A DNA stretch of 32,803 nucleotides. Source: Alphaproteobacteria bacterium. Lineage in GTDB: Bacteria; Pseudomonadota; Alphaproteobacteria; Rickettsiales; Deianiraeaceae. The position numbers and the translations under genes were made by a program. Positions 15,510 through 23,681 of this stretch are shown here, piece by piece (position 1 is the first letter of the stretch; each line of letters begins with the position of its first letter). The notes beneath the pieces are model-generated. The model made no database searches. It saw nothing but the letters and a program-made list of their open reading frames with translations, and was not told where the DNA came from. Where the stretch lies: positions 1 through 32,803 of the forward strand of contig JANYEN010000005.1 of assembly GCA_025363115.1 (NCBI GenBank), in the 5' to 3' direction.

Positions 15510-17834
15510 ATGTATAGCGCAAATCCTCCAATGCCCCTTAATGAAGAAAATGGTTCATCACATGTCGCATCACAGGTAGCCAGTTCAGGCATACCTCAGC
15601 CACAACCACCTCAACAATTTTCGCAATATCCTCCAGCTACTTATCCTCCTTATAATTCCTATCAGCCTCAATATCAACAGCAATATCCTTATCCTCCACA
15701 ACAACAGAATGCTGGTTTGCAAAGTTATTTGTTAAATCAGGCTTATCAAAACCCTATACCTGCAGGAATGGCTAGTGTTGCAGAAGTTAATAATATTTTG
15801 CAAAATTTAACAAGCAGTCCTCTTCCTAATCAAAAAGAGATAGATATATTGGGTCGTTACCAATCTCTAAAACCTGTTATTAAAGATAATCCTAAGGCAA
15901 AAGAAGAAAAAATTCCTGCTCTTTATGAATCGTTATTAAAATATTTATATTCTACTGATGCCCCAGATGAAAAACCTATTAAAGATTTTTATCTTAAAGG
16001 AAATGCTCAATACAAAAAAAAACCTTCATTGTATGCCGATGAGCTAATAAATCAGTTACATAGGAATTCGGAATATATAGAGGGTTTTGCATTATCATTA
16101 GAGCTATGGCATACCGATGCACTAGAACTTGTAAAAGCAGAAAAAGATGAAGGCCAGCGTAAATTTCTTAAACAAAAAGTTGATGAATTATATGAACGTT
16201 TCAAAGCAAGCATAGGAGATCCGCATAAAGATTTAAATGATTATCATACAAAACTTACAGATTATTGTGAAAAAATTATTACTAATGTAGACGATGTAAA
16301 AACAAGTGTAGAGTCTAAATTTTTAGGATACTATTGGATCATGCCTGTTATTACTTTTTTCTTAAATCCTAAGTGGCTTACTTCATTTGCCTGGCGTCAT
16401 GGAAATAAAAAATTTTTTGTTAAAATATTGGCAGAATTAAAAGAAGCTTCAACACCTGAAGAAAAAGAAAAAGCTTTAAAAAAAGTAGTACGCTATTTAG
16501 CAGAATCATATAGTATCGATCATATATATAGAAAACATCCTCTTAACTTCAAAAATGTACGCCAAATTCTAGATTCTATGAAAGAAAATTTGCGTAGCCC
16601 TGCTGAAATACAAAAAAATATCGAAGAAAAAGCTTTTGCCTTAAAAAATATTCATGATTTTTTGACAATTTATCCTACTTATAAGTTTACTACTGATCTT
16701 AAAGCGCAATTTGGGGCAACTGGATGCTATGTTCTTCGTTATGATCCTAACGAAAGTGTAGCATATGATCCCAAGAGAATAAAAGCCTGTTATACTAAAA
16801 CTGTAACTTTAATTAGATATGCATCTTTTGCAGATGTTCCTAATCCTCTACAACCAGGTGAAATCTTTTTACAACCGTGGGGAGTATCAATAGCACAGGC
16901 GTTATGCGATGCCCGACGAGAGAAATCAGAAAATGAAAATAAAAGTAAGTTAAATAGAATAAAAGAGACAGCACAGGATATTTATACCCAACTTGAAGAA
17001 AAAGGATTACATGTGCCTATTGATAATGATATTCCTGCATCTTATGATGCTGATGGGCAATATAATAATCATCAAAGGCAAAAAATCTATGCTTTAGAAA
17101 CAACAATAATTTCACTTGCAAATACCGATCTTTCGCCCACTGATGTGCAAAGTATTAATAATGGCATTAGACATGCAATACAAAACTATGAAAGGATGAT
17201 TGATAATTATGCTACACAAATTGCTAATGCTAGAGCAAACTATATAACTACCCAAATAACTTTATTCGATAATTTTTTTAACCAGTGTAGCTCACTTTGC
17301 GAATTGGTCACTGATCCTGCTAATGGACTTCAAACTTACAAAATAAAACCAGAAATTACAGATAATTGTGGGTCAGGTAAAGATGATATTATGGCTAATA
17401 TTAATACTCATTTAATGTATCTTACTGGTTGTAATAATATTGATACTTTTTTAAATCAATATTATCAATTAAAACAAAATCCCGCTACTGCTACTGATAT
17501 AATTACTGCGTTTAGACCAGGCAACATGAGGTATTTTGATGCCCAACAGGCCCGTTCTAATACTTTTAGACAAGGTTGTCGTACAAATATTAGTTCTTTA
17601 GAAAGAATTATAGATGGTCCATTAAGACAGGCAAGAGGTTTGGCAGAACAAAGAAATCGTGAACGCCAACGCAGAGAAGCTGGCAGACAGAATCAGCTAG
17701 ATGGTGCTGTGCAAATTCCTGCGCGAGATATATTGGTTCCTCAAGCAGCAGGAGGACAACATGTCCATGTTCACCCCGCCACCCCGCCACCTTATCGCAG
17801 GGATGCTTCTCCTCCGCGCCAAGACCGCTATTAA
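15510..17834 (+). CDS. Large orphan protein with PQY-rich N-terminus and PPPY C-terminus; candidate effector
   Basis: I do not recognise this 774-aa protein. Residues 1-72 are low-complexity, rich in Pro, Gln and Tyr with repeated YPP units (YPPATYPPYNSY, QYPYPPQQQ). The central 600 residues look helical and charged, with one hydrophobic stretch (FLGYYWIMPVITFFLNP, around residues 270-286) that may be a membrane hairpin or buried helix. The tail (about 700-774) is basic and proline-rich with the exact motif PPPY at 759-762, a WW-domain ligand in eukaryotes, and ends RRDASPPRQDRY. There is no Sec signal. A basic C-terminal tail without a Sec signal suits a type IV secretion substrate, and the eukaryote-like motif suits a host target; both are inference. 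It has its own strong promoter and no co-directional neighbour. Confidence 0.8.
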   Translation: MYSANPPMPLNEENGSSHVASQVASSGIPQPQPPQQFSQYPPATYPPYNSYQPQYQQQYPYPPQQQNAGLQSYLLNQAYQNPIPAGMASVAEVNNILQNLTSSPLPNQKEIDILGRYQSLKPVIKDNPKAKEEKIPALYESLLKYLYSTDAPDEKPIKDFYLKGNAQYKKKPSLYADELINQLHRNSEYIEGFALSLELWHTDALELVKAEKDEGQRKFLKQKVDELYERFKASIGDPHKDLNDYHTKLTDYCEKIITNVDDVKTSVESKFLGYYWIMPVITFFLNPKWLTSFAWRHGNKKFFVKILAELKEASTPEEKEKALKKVVRYLAESYSIDHIYRKHPLNFKNVRQILDSMKENLRSPAEIQKNIEEKAFALKNIHDFLTIYPTYKFTTDLKAQFGATGCYVLRYDPNESVAYDPKRIKACYTKTVTLIRYASFADVPNPLQPGEIFLQPWGVSIAQALCDARREKSENENKSKLNRIKETAQDIYTQLEEKGLHVPIDNDIPASYDADGQYNNHQRQKIYALETTIISLANTDLSPTDVQSINNGIRHAIQNYERMIDNYATQIANARANYITTQITLFDNFFNQCSSLCELVTDPANGLQTYKIKPEITDNCGSGKDDIMANINTHLMYLTGCNNIDTFLNQYYQLKQNPATATDIITAFRPGNMRYFDAQQARSNTFRQGCRTNISSLERIIDGPLRQARGLAEQRNRERQRREAGRQNQLDGAVQIPARDILVPQAAGGQHVHVHPATPPPYRRDASPPRQDRY

Positions 17835-17855
17835 TTAATAAGACATTAAAAAGTT

Positions 17856-18839
17856 CTAACGGAGTATCTCTGAAATTGTTTGAGTAATGGCAAAATTTAT
17901 AAGAGCATAAATTTTAGGAGGCATAATTATCATTGAACCTGCAATCACCGAAACACGGGTATTATGCTCAAAAAAATCGTTTTTTCCTGCATTATTTTCA
18001 ATATACATTTCTTTAGTAGTATTTTTAGAAAGGCTAGAAATATTTTTATATTTGGTTTTAGTCAAGTTTTCGGGTTGGTTATAAATTTTTTCTTTAATAA
18101 CTATGTCAATAATAGCCATTTTATAACTAATTAATGTAAAATGTTGTAAGGCGCTACCTATACCAGCTCCCGTGACTACTCCAAGTGAAATTAAAGCTGG
18201 GTTAAAACCAAGTAAAGCTCCTATCGATCCTCCTATCACAGCTCCTGGCGCTATATCTGTTTGATTTTTTACTAAAATTGGATTAGGATTTTTATTAGAA
18301 GAATGTCTAATGGAATGCTTGCCATTGCCTGTTATTAAAGTAATATCTGGCTCTTCAATTAAAAAATTAGCATTGTTATTTTCAAGCTTATTTGATTCGT
18401 CTATTATATCATGATCGGTAATGCTTTTATAAGCCCAATATTTGGTAATTCTTTCTATGCTTTCTTCAGCAACGGGAATAATCGTCATTACTCTTATTTC
18501 TAAAATCAATTCTGCCTCTTGTGGGGAATTTACAATAACATATTTTTTATCCATATTAATGTGATTAATAAGATAATCTTGTGCTACTAAATAAGGGGAA
18601 TTTGAAAAATTTATTACTTTAATATAAACAGATGTTTTATCTTTAGGTTTTGAAAAAAAATTAATACTATTGGTAGTATAAATAAGGTTATCATTGCTTA
18701 AAGATTTAGATAAATTAGTGCCCGTACCACATCCACTGATTAATAAAATAATTAACGATGCTAAGCTTATAAAGAATAGTTTATGGGCAAAAAAGATAAT
18801 ATTGTTTTTAAAATAATAGCTTTGGTTGTTGTATATCAT
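17856..18839 (-). CDS. TraT-like lipoprotein
   Basis: The order of features matches TraT, the outer-membrane lipoprotein of F-type plasmids known for surface exclusion and complement resistance. There is a signal with lipobox LISGC followed by GTGTNLSKS, a segment SVYIKVINFSN (TraT: FLQIKNTSD), then VIVNSPQEAELILEIRV (TraT: VVTSPDKAYYWIQANV). A glycine-rich hydrophobic pair follows, GAVIGGSIGALLGF and GVVTGAGIGSAL, and a C-terminal HNTRVSVIAGSM with TQTISEIL. At 327 aa it is about 80 aa longer than F TraT; the extra residues sit before the glycine-rich segment (about 120-175) and after it. It is the last gene of a minus-strand run with ruvA. No other transfer genes are nearby, so the role is probably envelope protection or is unknown. 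Confidence 0.75.
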   Translation of the reverse strand: MIYNNQSYYFKNNIIFFAHKLFFISLASLIILLISGCGTGTNLSKSLSNDNLIYTTNSINFFSKPKDKTSVYIKVINFSNSPYLVAQDYLINHINMDKKYVIVNSPQEAELILEIRVMTIIPVAEESIERITKYWAYKSITDHDIIDESNKLENNNANFLIEEPDITLITGNGKHSIRHSSNKNPNPILVKNQTDIAPGAVIGGSIGALLGFNPALISLGVVTGAGIGSALQHFTLISYKMAIIDIVIKEKIYNQPENLTKTKYKNISSLSKNTTKEMYIENNAGKNDFFEHNTRVSVIAGSMIIMPPKIYALINFAITQTISEILR

Positions 18840-18865
18840 ATATTTAACTGAATATACAAAATTTG

Positions 18866-19321
18866 CTATTTAATATAAAGCAAAAGTTTCATTGCTTGTT
18901 CTTGTGTTAATTTTTTCATCATATGACTATAGATTTTTTTATCTACAGGGTGATTTTCACGCATTTCTTTGCGATACTTTCTTACCTTACGCAAAACTTC
19001 ACTTTCATCTTTTGATAATAATTTTTTATATTTTATTTTTATTTTAGAATTTTTATTAACAGCTTCTTTTACCTTTATGCTTAGTGAATCCCATAAAGAT
19101 TTTTCATTTTCAGTCAAACTAGATATAAATTTAGCATTATTTTCGGAAATTGTGTCGAAAAGTTTTTGTTCATCAGAATTTAATTCTTGACCAACATATT
19201 TTTGGTTAACCGAAAAAGTAGGATGTTGATGATTATTTTTTGCTGTAAGCAACCAAATTCCAGTTGTAAAAGCTATAAAAAGTAAAATTCCTAATAAAAT
19301 AAATTTTATATTTTTTTTCAT
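18866..19321 (-). CDS. Small membrane-anchored charged protein
   Basis: I do not recognise this 151-aa protein. One N-terminal hydrophobic segment (residues 6-26) is a signal anchor or uncleaved signal, followed by a highly charged, helical periplasmic part. It contains LTENE and LTQEQ, which recall the LTxxQ motifs of Spy/CpxP periplasmic chaperones, but two weak matches do not establish the family. It lies between ruvA (gap 70 nt) and the TraT-like gene (gap 26 nt), and is probably co-transcribed with the latter. Confidence 0.6.
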   Translation of the reverse strand: MKKNIKFILLGILLFIAFTTGIWLLTAKNNHQHPTFSVNQKYVGQELNSDEQKLFDTISENNAKFISSLTENEKSLWDSLSIKVKEAVNKNSKIKIKYKKLLSKDESEVLRKVRKYRKEMRENHPVDKKIYSHMMKKLTQEQAMKLLLYIK

Positions 19322-19391
19322 GTTTTTGGCACATCATATAATAACACAAAATTATTTTGCTATTCAATAAAATTAATTGCAAGATTTTTCA

Positions 19392-20075
19392 CTAATCTTT
19401 AATGCCCATTTGTTTTATCGCCTGCTTTACAAGGTCGGCTAATTCGATATTTGAATTATTTTTAGTAATTTTTTGTACTACAATATAAGCATTTTGCCTC
19501 ATAAAACCCAATGAACAAAGTGCATTAATGGCATCTTGCATTATAGAATAAGAAACCTCGTTTTTATTATTAACTAATGGTTCTATTATTGTTTGATCAT
19601 TTTGATTAAAATCAGCTTCATAAGATTTTTTCAAAAACTTGACAGGCTGATAAGCTAAACTTTCATTAGCAATTTTTTGCTCTATTCCTTCTAATTCTGT
19701 TATAATTCGGGCTGCTAATTTTTTACCAATACCTGGCACTGTAGATATCATTTTTTCGTCCTTAGTCGCAATTGTTAACGCTAAACTTTCGGGGTCAAAA
19801 TTTGACATAATAGCAATAGCAATTTTGCCACTCACCCCATTTAATTTTAATAAATGTCTAAACCAAACTTGTTCTTTAAAACTTAAAAAGCCAAATAAAG
19901 TGGTTCCGGTTTCCCTAACTAAAGTTTCGATAAATAGTTCGACCAAATCAGAGCTTTGACAAACTTTAAATAATGTTTTTCTATCCACAAAAATATTATA
20001 ACAAATTCCATTTACGTCAATTAATAAACTGTCTTCAAAATAACCTTCTACAAAACCCTTTATTTTACCTATCAT
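19392..20075 (-). CDS. ruvA: Holliday junction branch-migration protein RuvA
   Basis: RuvA binds four-way DNA junctions and loads the RuvB helicase. The protein begins MIGKIKGFVEGYFEDSLLID (OB-fold domain I). Domain II has two helix-hairpin-helix motifs, LLKLNGVSGKIAIAIM and ISTVPGIGKKLAARII. Domain III, which touches RuvB, is at the C-terminus (DAINALCSLGFMRQNAY). At 227 aa it is slightly longer than E. coli RuvA, with the extra residues in the linker before domain III. RuvB normally follows directly; here the next gene is an unrelated small membrane protein, so ruvB must be elsewhere. Confidence 0.95.
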   Translation of the reverse strand: MIGKIKGFVEGYFEDSLLIDVNGICYNIFVDRKTLFKVCQSSDLVELFIETLVRETGTTLFGFLSFKEQVWFRHLLKLNGVSGKIAIAIMSNFDPESLALTIATKDEKMISTVPGIGKKLAARIITELEGIEQKIANESLAYQPVKFLKKSYEADFNQNDQTIIEPLVNNKNEVSYSIMQDAINALCSLGFMRQNAYIVVQKITKNNSNIELADLVKQAIKQMGIKD

Positions 20076-20119
20076 TTTTACAAACTTTATTATCGATACA
20101 ATGGCATGTCATCAAGTTT

Positions 20120-21520
20120 TTATACCCGATTAAAAGACCTACTTTTATTTTCGTTTTGAAATTTTTCTTTTGCTTCACTTACGAGAGACTGCCTCAATCT
20201 TTTTTCTTCAGGCAAATATGGAGAACAAGATTCTATTTTTGTCCATGGAAACCTATAGGCAGGCTTTTCAATAATTTTTCCATCTGGGCATCTTACTAGC
20301 ATTTTCCCCCACCAATTATTTCTGGCTGGAGTTTGTACAGGAACATCCGACATACTACTTTTATCCACATAGCTATTTCTTCCTTCAATATAAGACCTTA
20401 CACTTTGTTCATGCATCTTTTTTTCGTTAGGGTCTTGACTGCAAGGAGTAACAACTTTTTCTTGATGACAACTATCGAAAAGTGGACGACAATTGCTTCT
20501 AATTTTGTTATCGTCAAAAACATTTAATGTAACTTCTTTATCACATGGAGCAAATTCTTTATGAGCAGATGGGTAAGTTCGTTCCTGATTATTAATAGTG
20601 TGAGCGTCATCGTTTTCTGCTACAATGCCAGCAGAATATGCTTTTTTCATAACCTTTTCTCTTTCAGGGTCATCAGATTGTTGTTTAATTTGCTCTACTT
20701 TCTTTTGGATTGATTCTTTTGATGGTATTATTGGATTACCACCATATACAATAATTTCGGCATTAGCCTCTATATATTCTTCCATTACTTTGTCCATTAA
20801 TTTTGCATCTTCTTTACTAGATGGCTTAAAAGTCCAAGCCGCTTGTTTTAATTCTATGCTGGTTTTTTCAGCCATGCTTTTTATATCGTCATTTCCTTGA
20901 ATGCTACCATATTTACTTGCTGGATAATTATAGAGTGTAGTTATGTGATCTTTAGTTTGTTTAATTACTGTTGCAATTTGATCCCTAGGAATATGAACAT
21001 GTCTATAATGCCCTTGTTTTGCATTTCGACGTTCTCTAGAAGCTTTTTGGTTATCGATTCGATCTACAAAATAATCAATTTCTTGTTGTGGAATTTCTTG
21101 TGCTAACCTAGATAAATTGCGCTCTCCTTCTATAGAAAATAAATCGTTTTGCTTATATTTTTTTTGGTCTTTTGTTAAAATAGTTTCTACTGGCATTGCA
21201 GCTAACCCTTGCATTTTGCTTATTGCCCATACCATTCCTACAATTTTCATTGCAAAAGTAGATTTTTTTAAAAAAACTCCATCCCAAACTTTATTAAAAG
21301 CCTCTACAATATCTTCTTGATTGGCCTTATTATTATCTGATGTCTCAGAAACTACGGTGTCTTTATCTTGGTTACCTACAAACATATATTTCAATGCAGA
21401 CCAAAGATTAAGAACTTCGTTTTGAGCTTTTTGTTTTGCTTTTTCATTATCTTGTTTTTTATGGTCATTATCTTGATATTTAGCATTATATAACCCTATT
21501 GCTTTATTGGCATTATTCAT
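20120..21520 (-). CDS. 466-aa orphan protein, possible effector
   Basis: I do not recognise this protein. It is very hydrophilic, starts with a Lys/Gln/Asn-rich helix (DNDHKKQDNEKAKQKAQNE), has one moderately hydrophobic segment around residues 90-110 (KIVGMVWAISKMQGLAAMP), and then long charged helices. The C-terminal third contains six cysteines (FAPCDKE, SNCRPLFDSCHQ, TPCSQD, VRCPDG, ESCSPY) in a spaced pattern that could bind a metal or form disulfides. The tail KSRSFNRV is basic. There is no Sec signal. It begins a minus-strand run with ruvA (44-nt gap). Lack of a signal and the basic tail are compatible with type IV secretion, but this is only a suggestion. Confidence 0.65.
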   Translation of the reverse strand: MNNANKAIGLYNAKYQDNDHKKQDNEKAKQKAQNEVLNLWSALKYMFVGNQDKDTVVSETSDNNKANQEDIVEAFNKVWDGVFLKKSTFAMKIVGMVWAISKMQGLAAMPVETILTKDQKKYKQNDLFSIEGERNLSRLAQEIPQQEIDYFVDRIDNQKASRERRNAKQGHYRHVHIPRDQIATVIKQTKDHITTLYNYPASKYGSIQGNDDIKSMAEKTSIELKQAAWTFKPSSKEDAKLMDKVMEEYIEANAEIIVYGGNPIIPSKESIQKKVEQIKQQSDDPEREKVMKKAYSAGIVAENDDAHTINNQERTYPSAHKEFAPCDKEVTLNVFDDNKIRSNCRPLFDSCHQEKVVTPCSQDPNEKKMHEQSVRSYIEGRNSYVDKSSMSDVPVQTPARNNWWGKMLVRCPDGKIIEKPAYRFPWTKIESCSPYLPEEKRLRQSLVSEAKEKFQNENKSRSFNRV

Positions 21521-21821
21521 AAAATAAAAGTTAAAATATAATTGATGATTTTGCAGAATGCTTTTTTATATAAATCTTGCTTATTTTAAAGCTAATAATT
21601 TGATATTTTCGATATTTTGAGTTAAATGTTTTATAGAATTCATTATATGGCGTAGGCATAAAACTTATAATAAAATAACAAGCACAATTCTATACTATGC
21701 CAATTTAAATTATTATGCAATTTTTTATTATATTGATATTAGCTATTGTAGGCTTCAAGACTTGAAAACTAAAATCTTGTGCTACATTCTTATTAATATA
21801 ACAGAAATTAACTAGGAAAAT
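21521..21821. other. Intergenic region bordering the IS1595-type relic
   Basis: About 300 bp without an open frame. GGCTTCAAG at 21751 may be the remains of the element's left end, because AAAGCC (22722-22727) at the other side gives the reverse GGCTTT; only five bases match and no target duplication is visible. The 5' flank of the 466-aa gene (its promoter) must lie in 21521-21700, but no clear boxes stand out. Confidence 0.3.
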
Positions 21822-22702
21822 ATGAATTTAGTACAATTGTGAAAAAATTGCTAACTCAAGAAGAATGCATAAAGCATTTAGAGAATATTCGATAGATTGA
21901 TAAAAAACCACTTTGTCTTTATTGCCAAAGTCAAAAAATAAGCTAGCATAATAACAATGGTAGACAAAACTGGCAATGTCAATCTTGCCATAAATCATTT
22001 TCTGTTACATTTGGTACTATTTTTCATCACATACCTAGACTTACGCAATGATTCTATATATTATCTTTAATGCTTAACGCTAAAAAAGTCTTGTCTGCTT
22101 GTCGAGTTGCAAGAGACCTAGATATGCGCAGAACTAATGTTTGGGAGGTTATGCACAAGATACGCAAGGCATTTGTGCAACTGAACAAAAAGAGTTACTT
22201 ACTGGTATATTTGAAATGGACGAGACTTATATTAAAGCAGATAAAAGCAAAAAAGAGCGAGATAAAGACGGTGATAATAACCAATTTATTGGTAATAGTA
22301 TGGTCATTGTTAGCATTAAACAAAAAGAATGAGACATAAAAGCTTTTTGCAGCCACTAATACAAAATATCGTACATTAGGCAAGATAGCAATGGAAACAT
22401 CTAAACTTGGCAGTGAGTTTCATATTGACGAATATGCTAGTTATAAATTTATTTAAGAAGTTTTTTAATCATAAAACAGTTAATCATAGTGTTGAGTATG
22501 TTAGCAAAGATAAAGTACATTGTAATAGCATAGAAGGATTTTGGGCATTATTTAAAAGAGGTTTAAAGGGTAAGTTTTATCATATATCTAAATTTTCTAC
22601 AGAAATATATTAATGAGTTTTACTATAGGTTTAATGCTGGGTTTGTGCTTGCGGCGGTTGTTTTTTGATGATATTGTTAAGAAATTGCTATTTGCCAAAT
22701 AG
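21822..22702 (+). pseudogene. Second decayed IS1595-type transposase
   Basis: Plus-strand fragments in shifting frames reconstruct a whole transposase. They are, in order: LLTQEECIKHLENIR; zinc ribbon CLYCQSQ then WQCQSCHKSFSVTFGTIF; LSACRVARDLDMRRTNVW; the first catalytic Asp in GIFEMDETYIKADKSKK near 22215; HIDEYASYKF near 22420 (second Asp); and VNHSVEYVSKDKVHCNSIEG with FWALFKRG and FYHISKFSTEIY near 22480-22610. At least three in-frame stops and two or more frameshifts make it inactive. The end FDDIVKKLLFAK stops at 22702. The intact motif order shows the element once moved as a whole. It separates two orphan genes, both possible effectors. Confidence 0.75.
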
Positions 22703-22799
22703 TATAAATGTAATACGTTATAAAGCCTTTTTATTTAATTGACTCGATAGTGTTTTTTATAGCCAAAATTAACGATTCCATCATAACTATTGCAGGTAA

Positions 22800-23624
22800 C
22801 TATCTAATGAGATTAGTAAGTTTTCTTTTTATTCTGCGAATAATATTATTTGAAGATTTTTGCGAAGTAGGGGAAATTGGAATTTTTGATACTACCTCCA
22901 TGGGATTAAGCGATGGAATAAAATTATTTTGCCCTTTATTGCTGAGTTTTGACGATTTCTTTGGTTGTTTAATATTGGAATTAGGTTTTATTAAAGTATC
23001 AGAAGTTTTATCTTTTAAGAATTCTACTGGTTTTTTATTTAGTTTAGGAGGTTGAGAAAATGATGTAGGCCATAAAGACGAAGCAGACTCTGAGTGTTGC
23101 TTAGGACTAGCTGACTTCTCGTTATTATTTATTCTCGATGTTTGCTGTAAGGTAGATATTGTTTTTTTGGGAGCTTCGACATGAGGATTTTCTACTGAAT
23201 GATCTTTTGCAGTCTGGTAATATGGTGTCTTTTTACTCCATATATCTATTCTACGCTTTATCTGATTTTCTACATCGCGAGCAGACTCAGGATGTTCCTT
23301 AGCTAATTGCGAGAATCCTTTTTGTATAATTTTTAACCTCTCAGTAGCATTTGATAATTCTAATGAGGGTGAATCTTGTTGTCTTTGTTGAAGGTCAATA
23401 TGAGGAAACACAATTAATTTATCCATTTTTTCATTCGCTTCTCCCCCTTTTATTGCTTTTGCAGTTGAAACACTATAAATTGCGCTTTCTATATCTTTAG
23501 TAAGCGAAAGTTTTTCTTTATCTGGTAAGCTTGGATATTGATCCATTAGTTTAGTTAATAAATTTTTGTTATTAGAATTAGATGAATCTTTGGGTGAATC
23601 TACAATATTATTCATAAAATGCAT
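22800..23624 (-). CDS. Disordered orphan protein with strongly basic C-terminus
   Basis: I do not recognise this 274-aa protein. The first half is helical and polar; from about residue 135 it is rich in Ser, Lys, Pro and Asn with no regular structure visible (SASPKQHSESASS, KPNSNIKQPKKSSK). It ends with the amphipathic basic helix NIIRRIKRKLTNLIR. There is no Sec signal or membrane segment. A positively charged C-terminus without a Sec signal is what vir-type secretion substrates of Rickettsiales often show, so it is a candidate effector; a nucleic-acid-binding role is also possible. The gene starts at Met1 or Met4, is 57 nt from the end of eno, and is flanked on the other side by the IS relic. 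Confidence 0.62.
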   Translation of the reverse strand: MHFMNNIVDSPKDSSNSNNKNLLTKLMDQYPSLPDKEKLSLTKDIESAIYSVSTAKAIKGGEANEKMDKLIVFPHIDLQQRQQDSPSLELSNATERLKIIQKGFSQLAKEHPESARDVENQIKRRIDIWSKKTPYYQTAKDHSVENPHVEAPKKTISTLQQTSRINNNEKSASPKQHSESASSLWPTSFSQPPKLNKKPVEFLKDKTSDTLIKPNSNIKQPKKSSKLSNKGQNNFIPSLNPMEVVSKIPISPTSQKSSNNIIRRIKRKLTNLIR

Positions 23625-23681
23625 CTCAATTAACTATTAATCGAGTACCTTAAATAATAATTATTGTCAACTTCAACCTTA

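Noticed and set aside
21743-22735. 8-bp target duplication around the second IS1595 relic
   Set aside because: CTATTGTA on the left and TTTTTATT on the right do not match.
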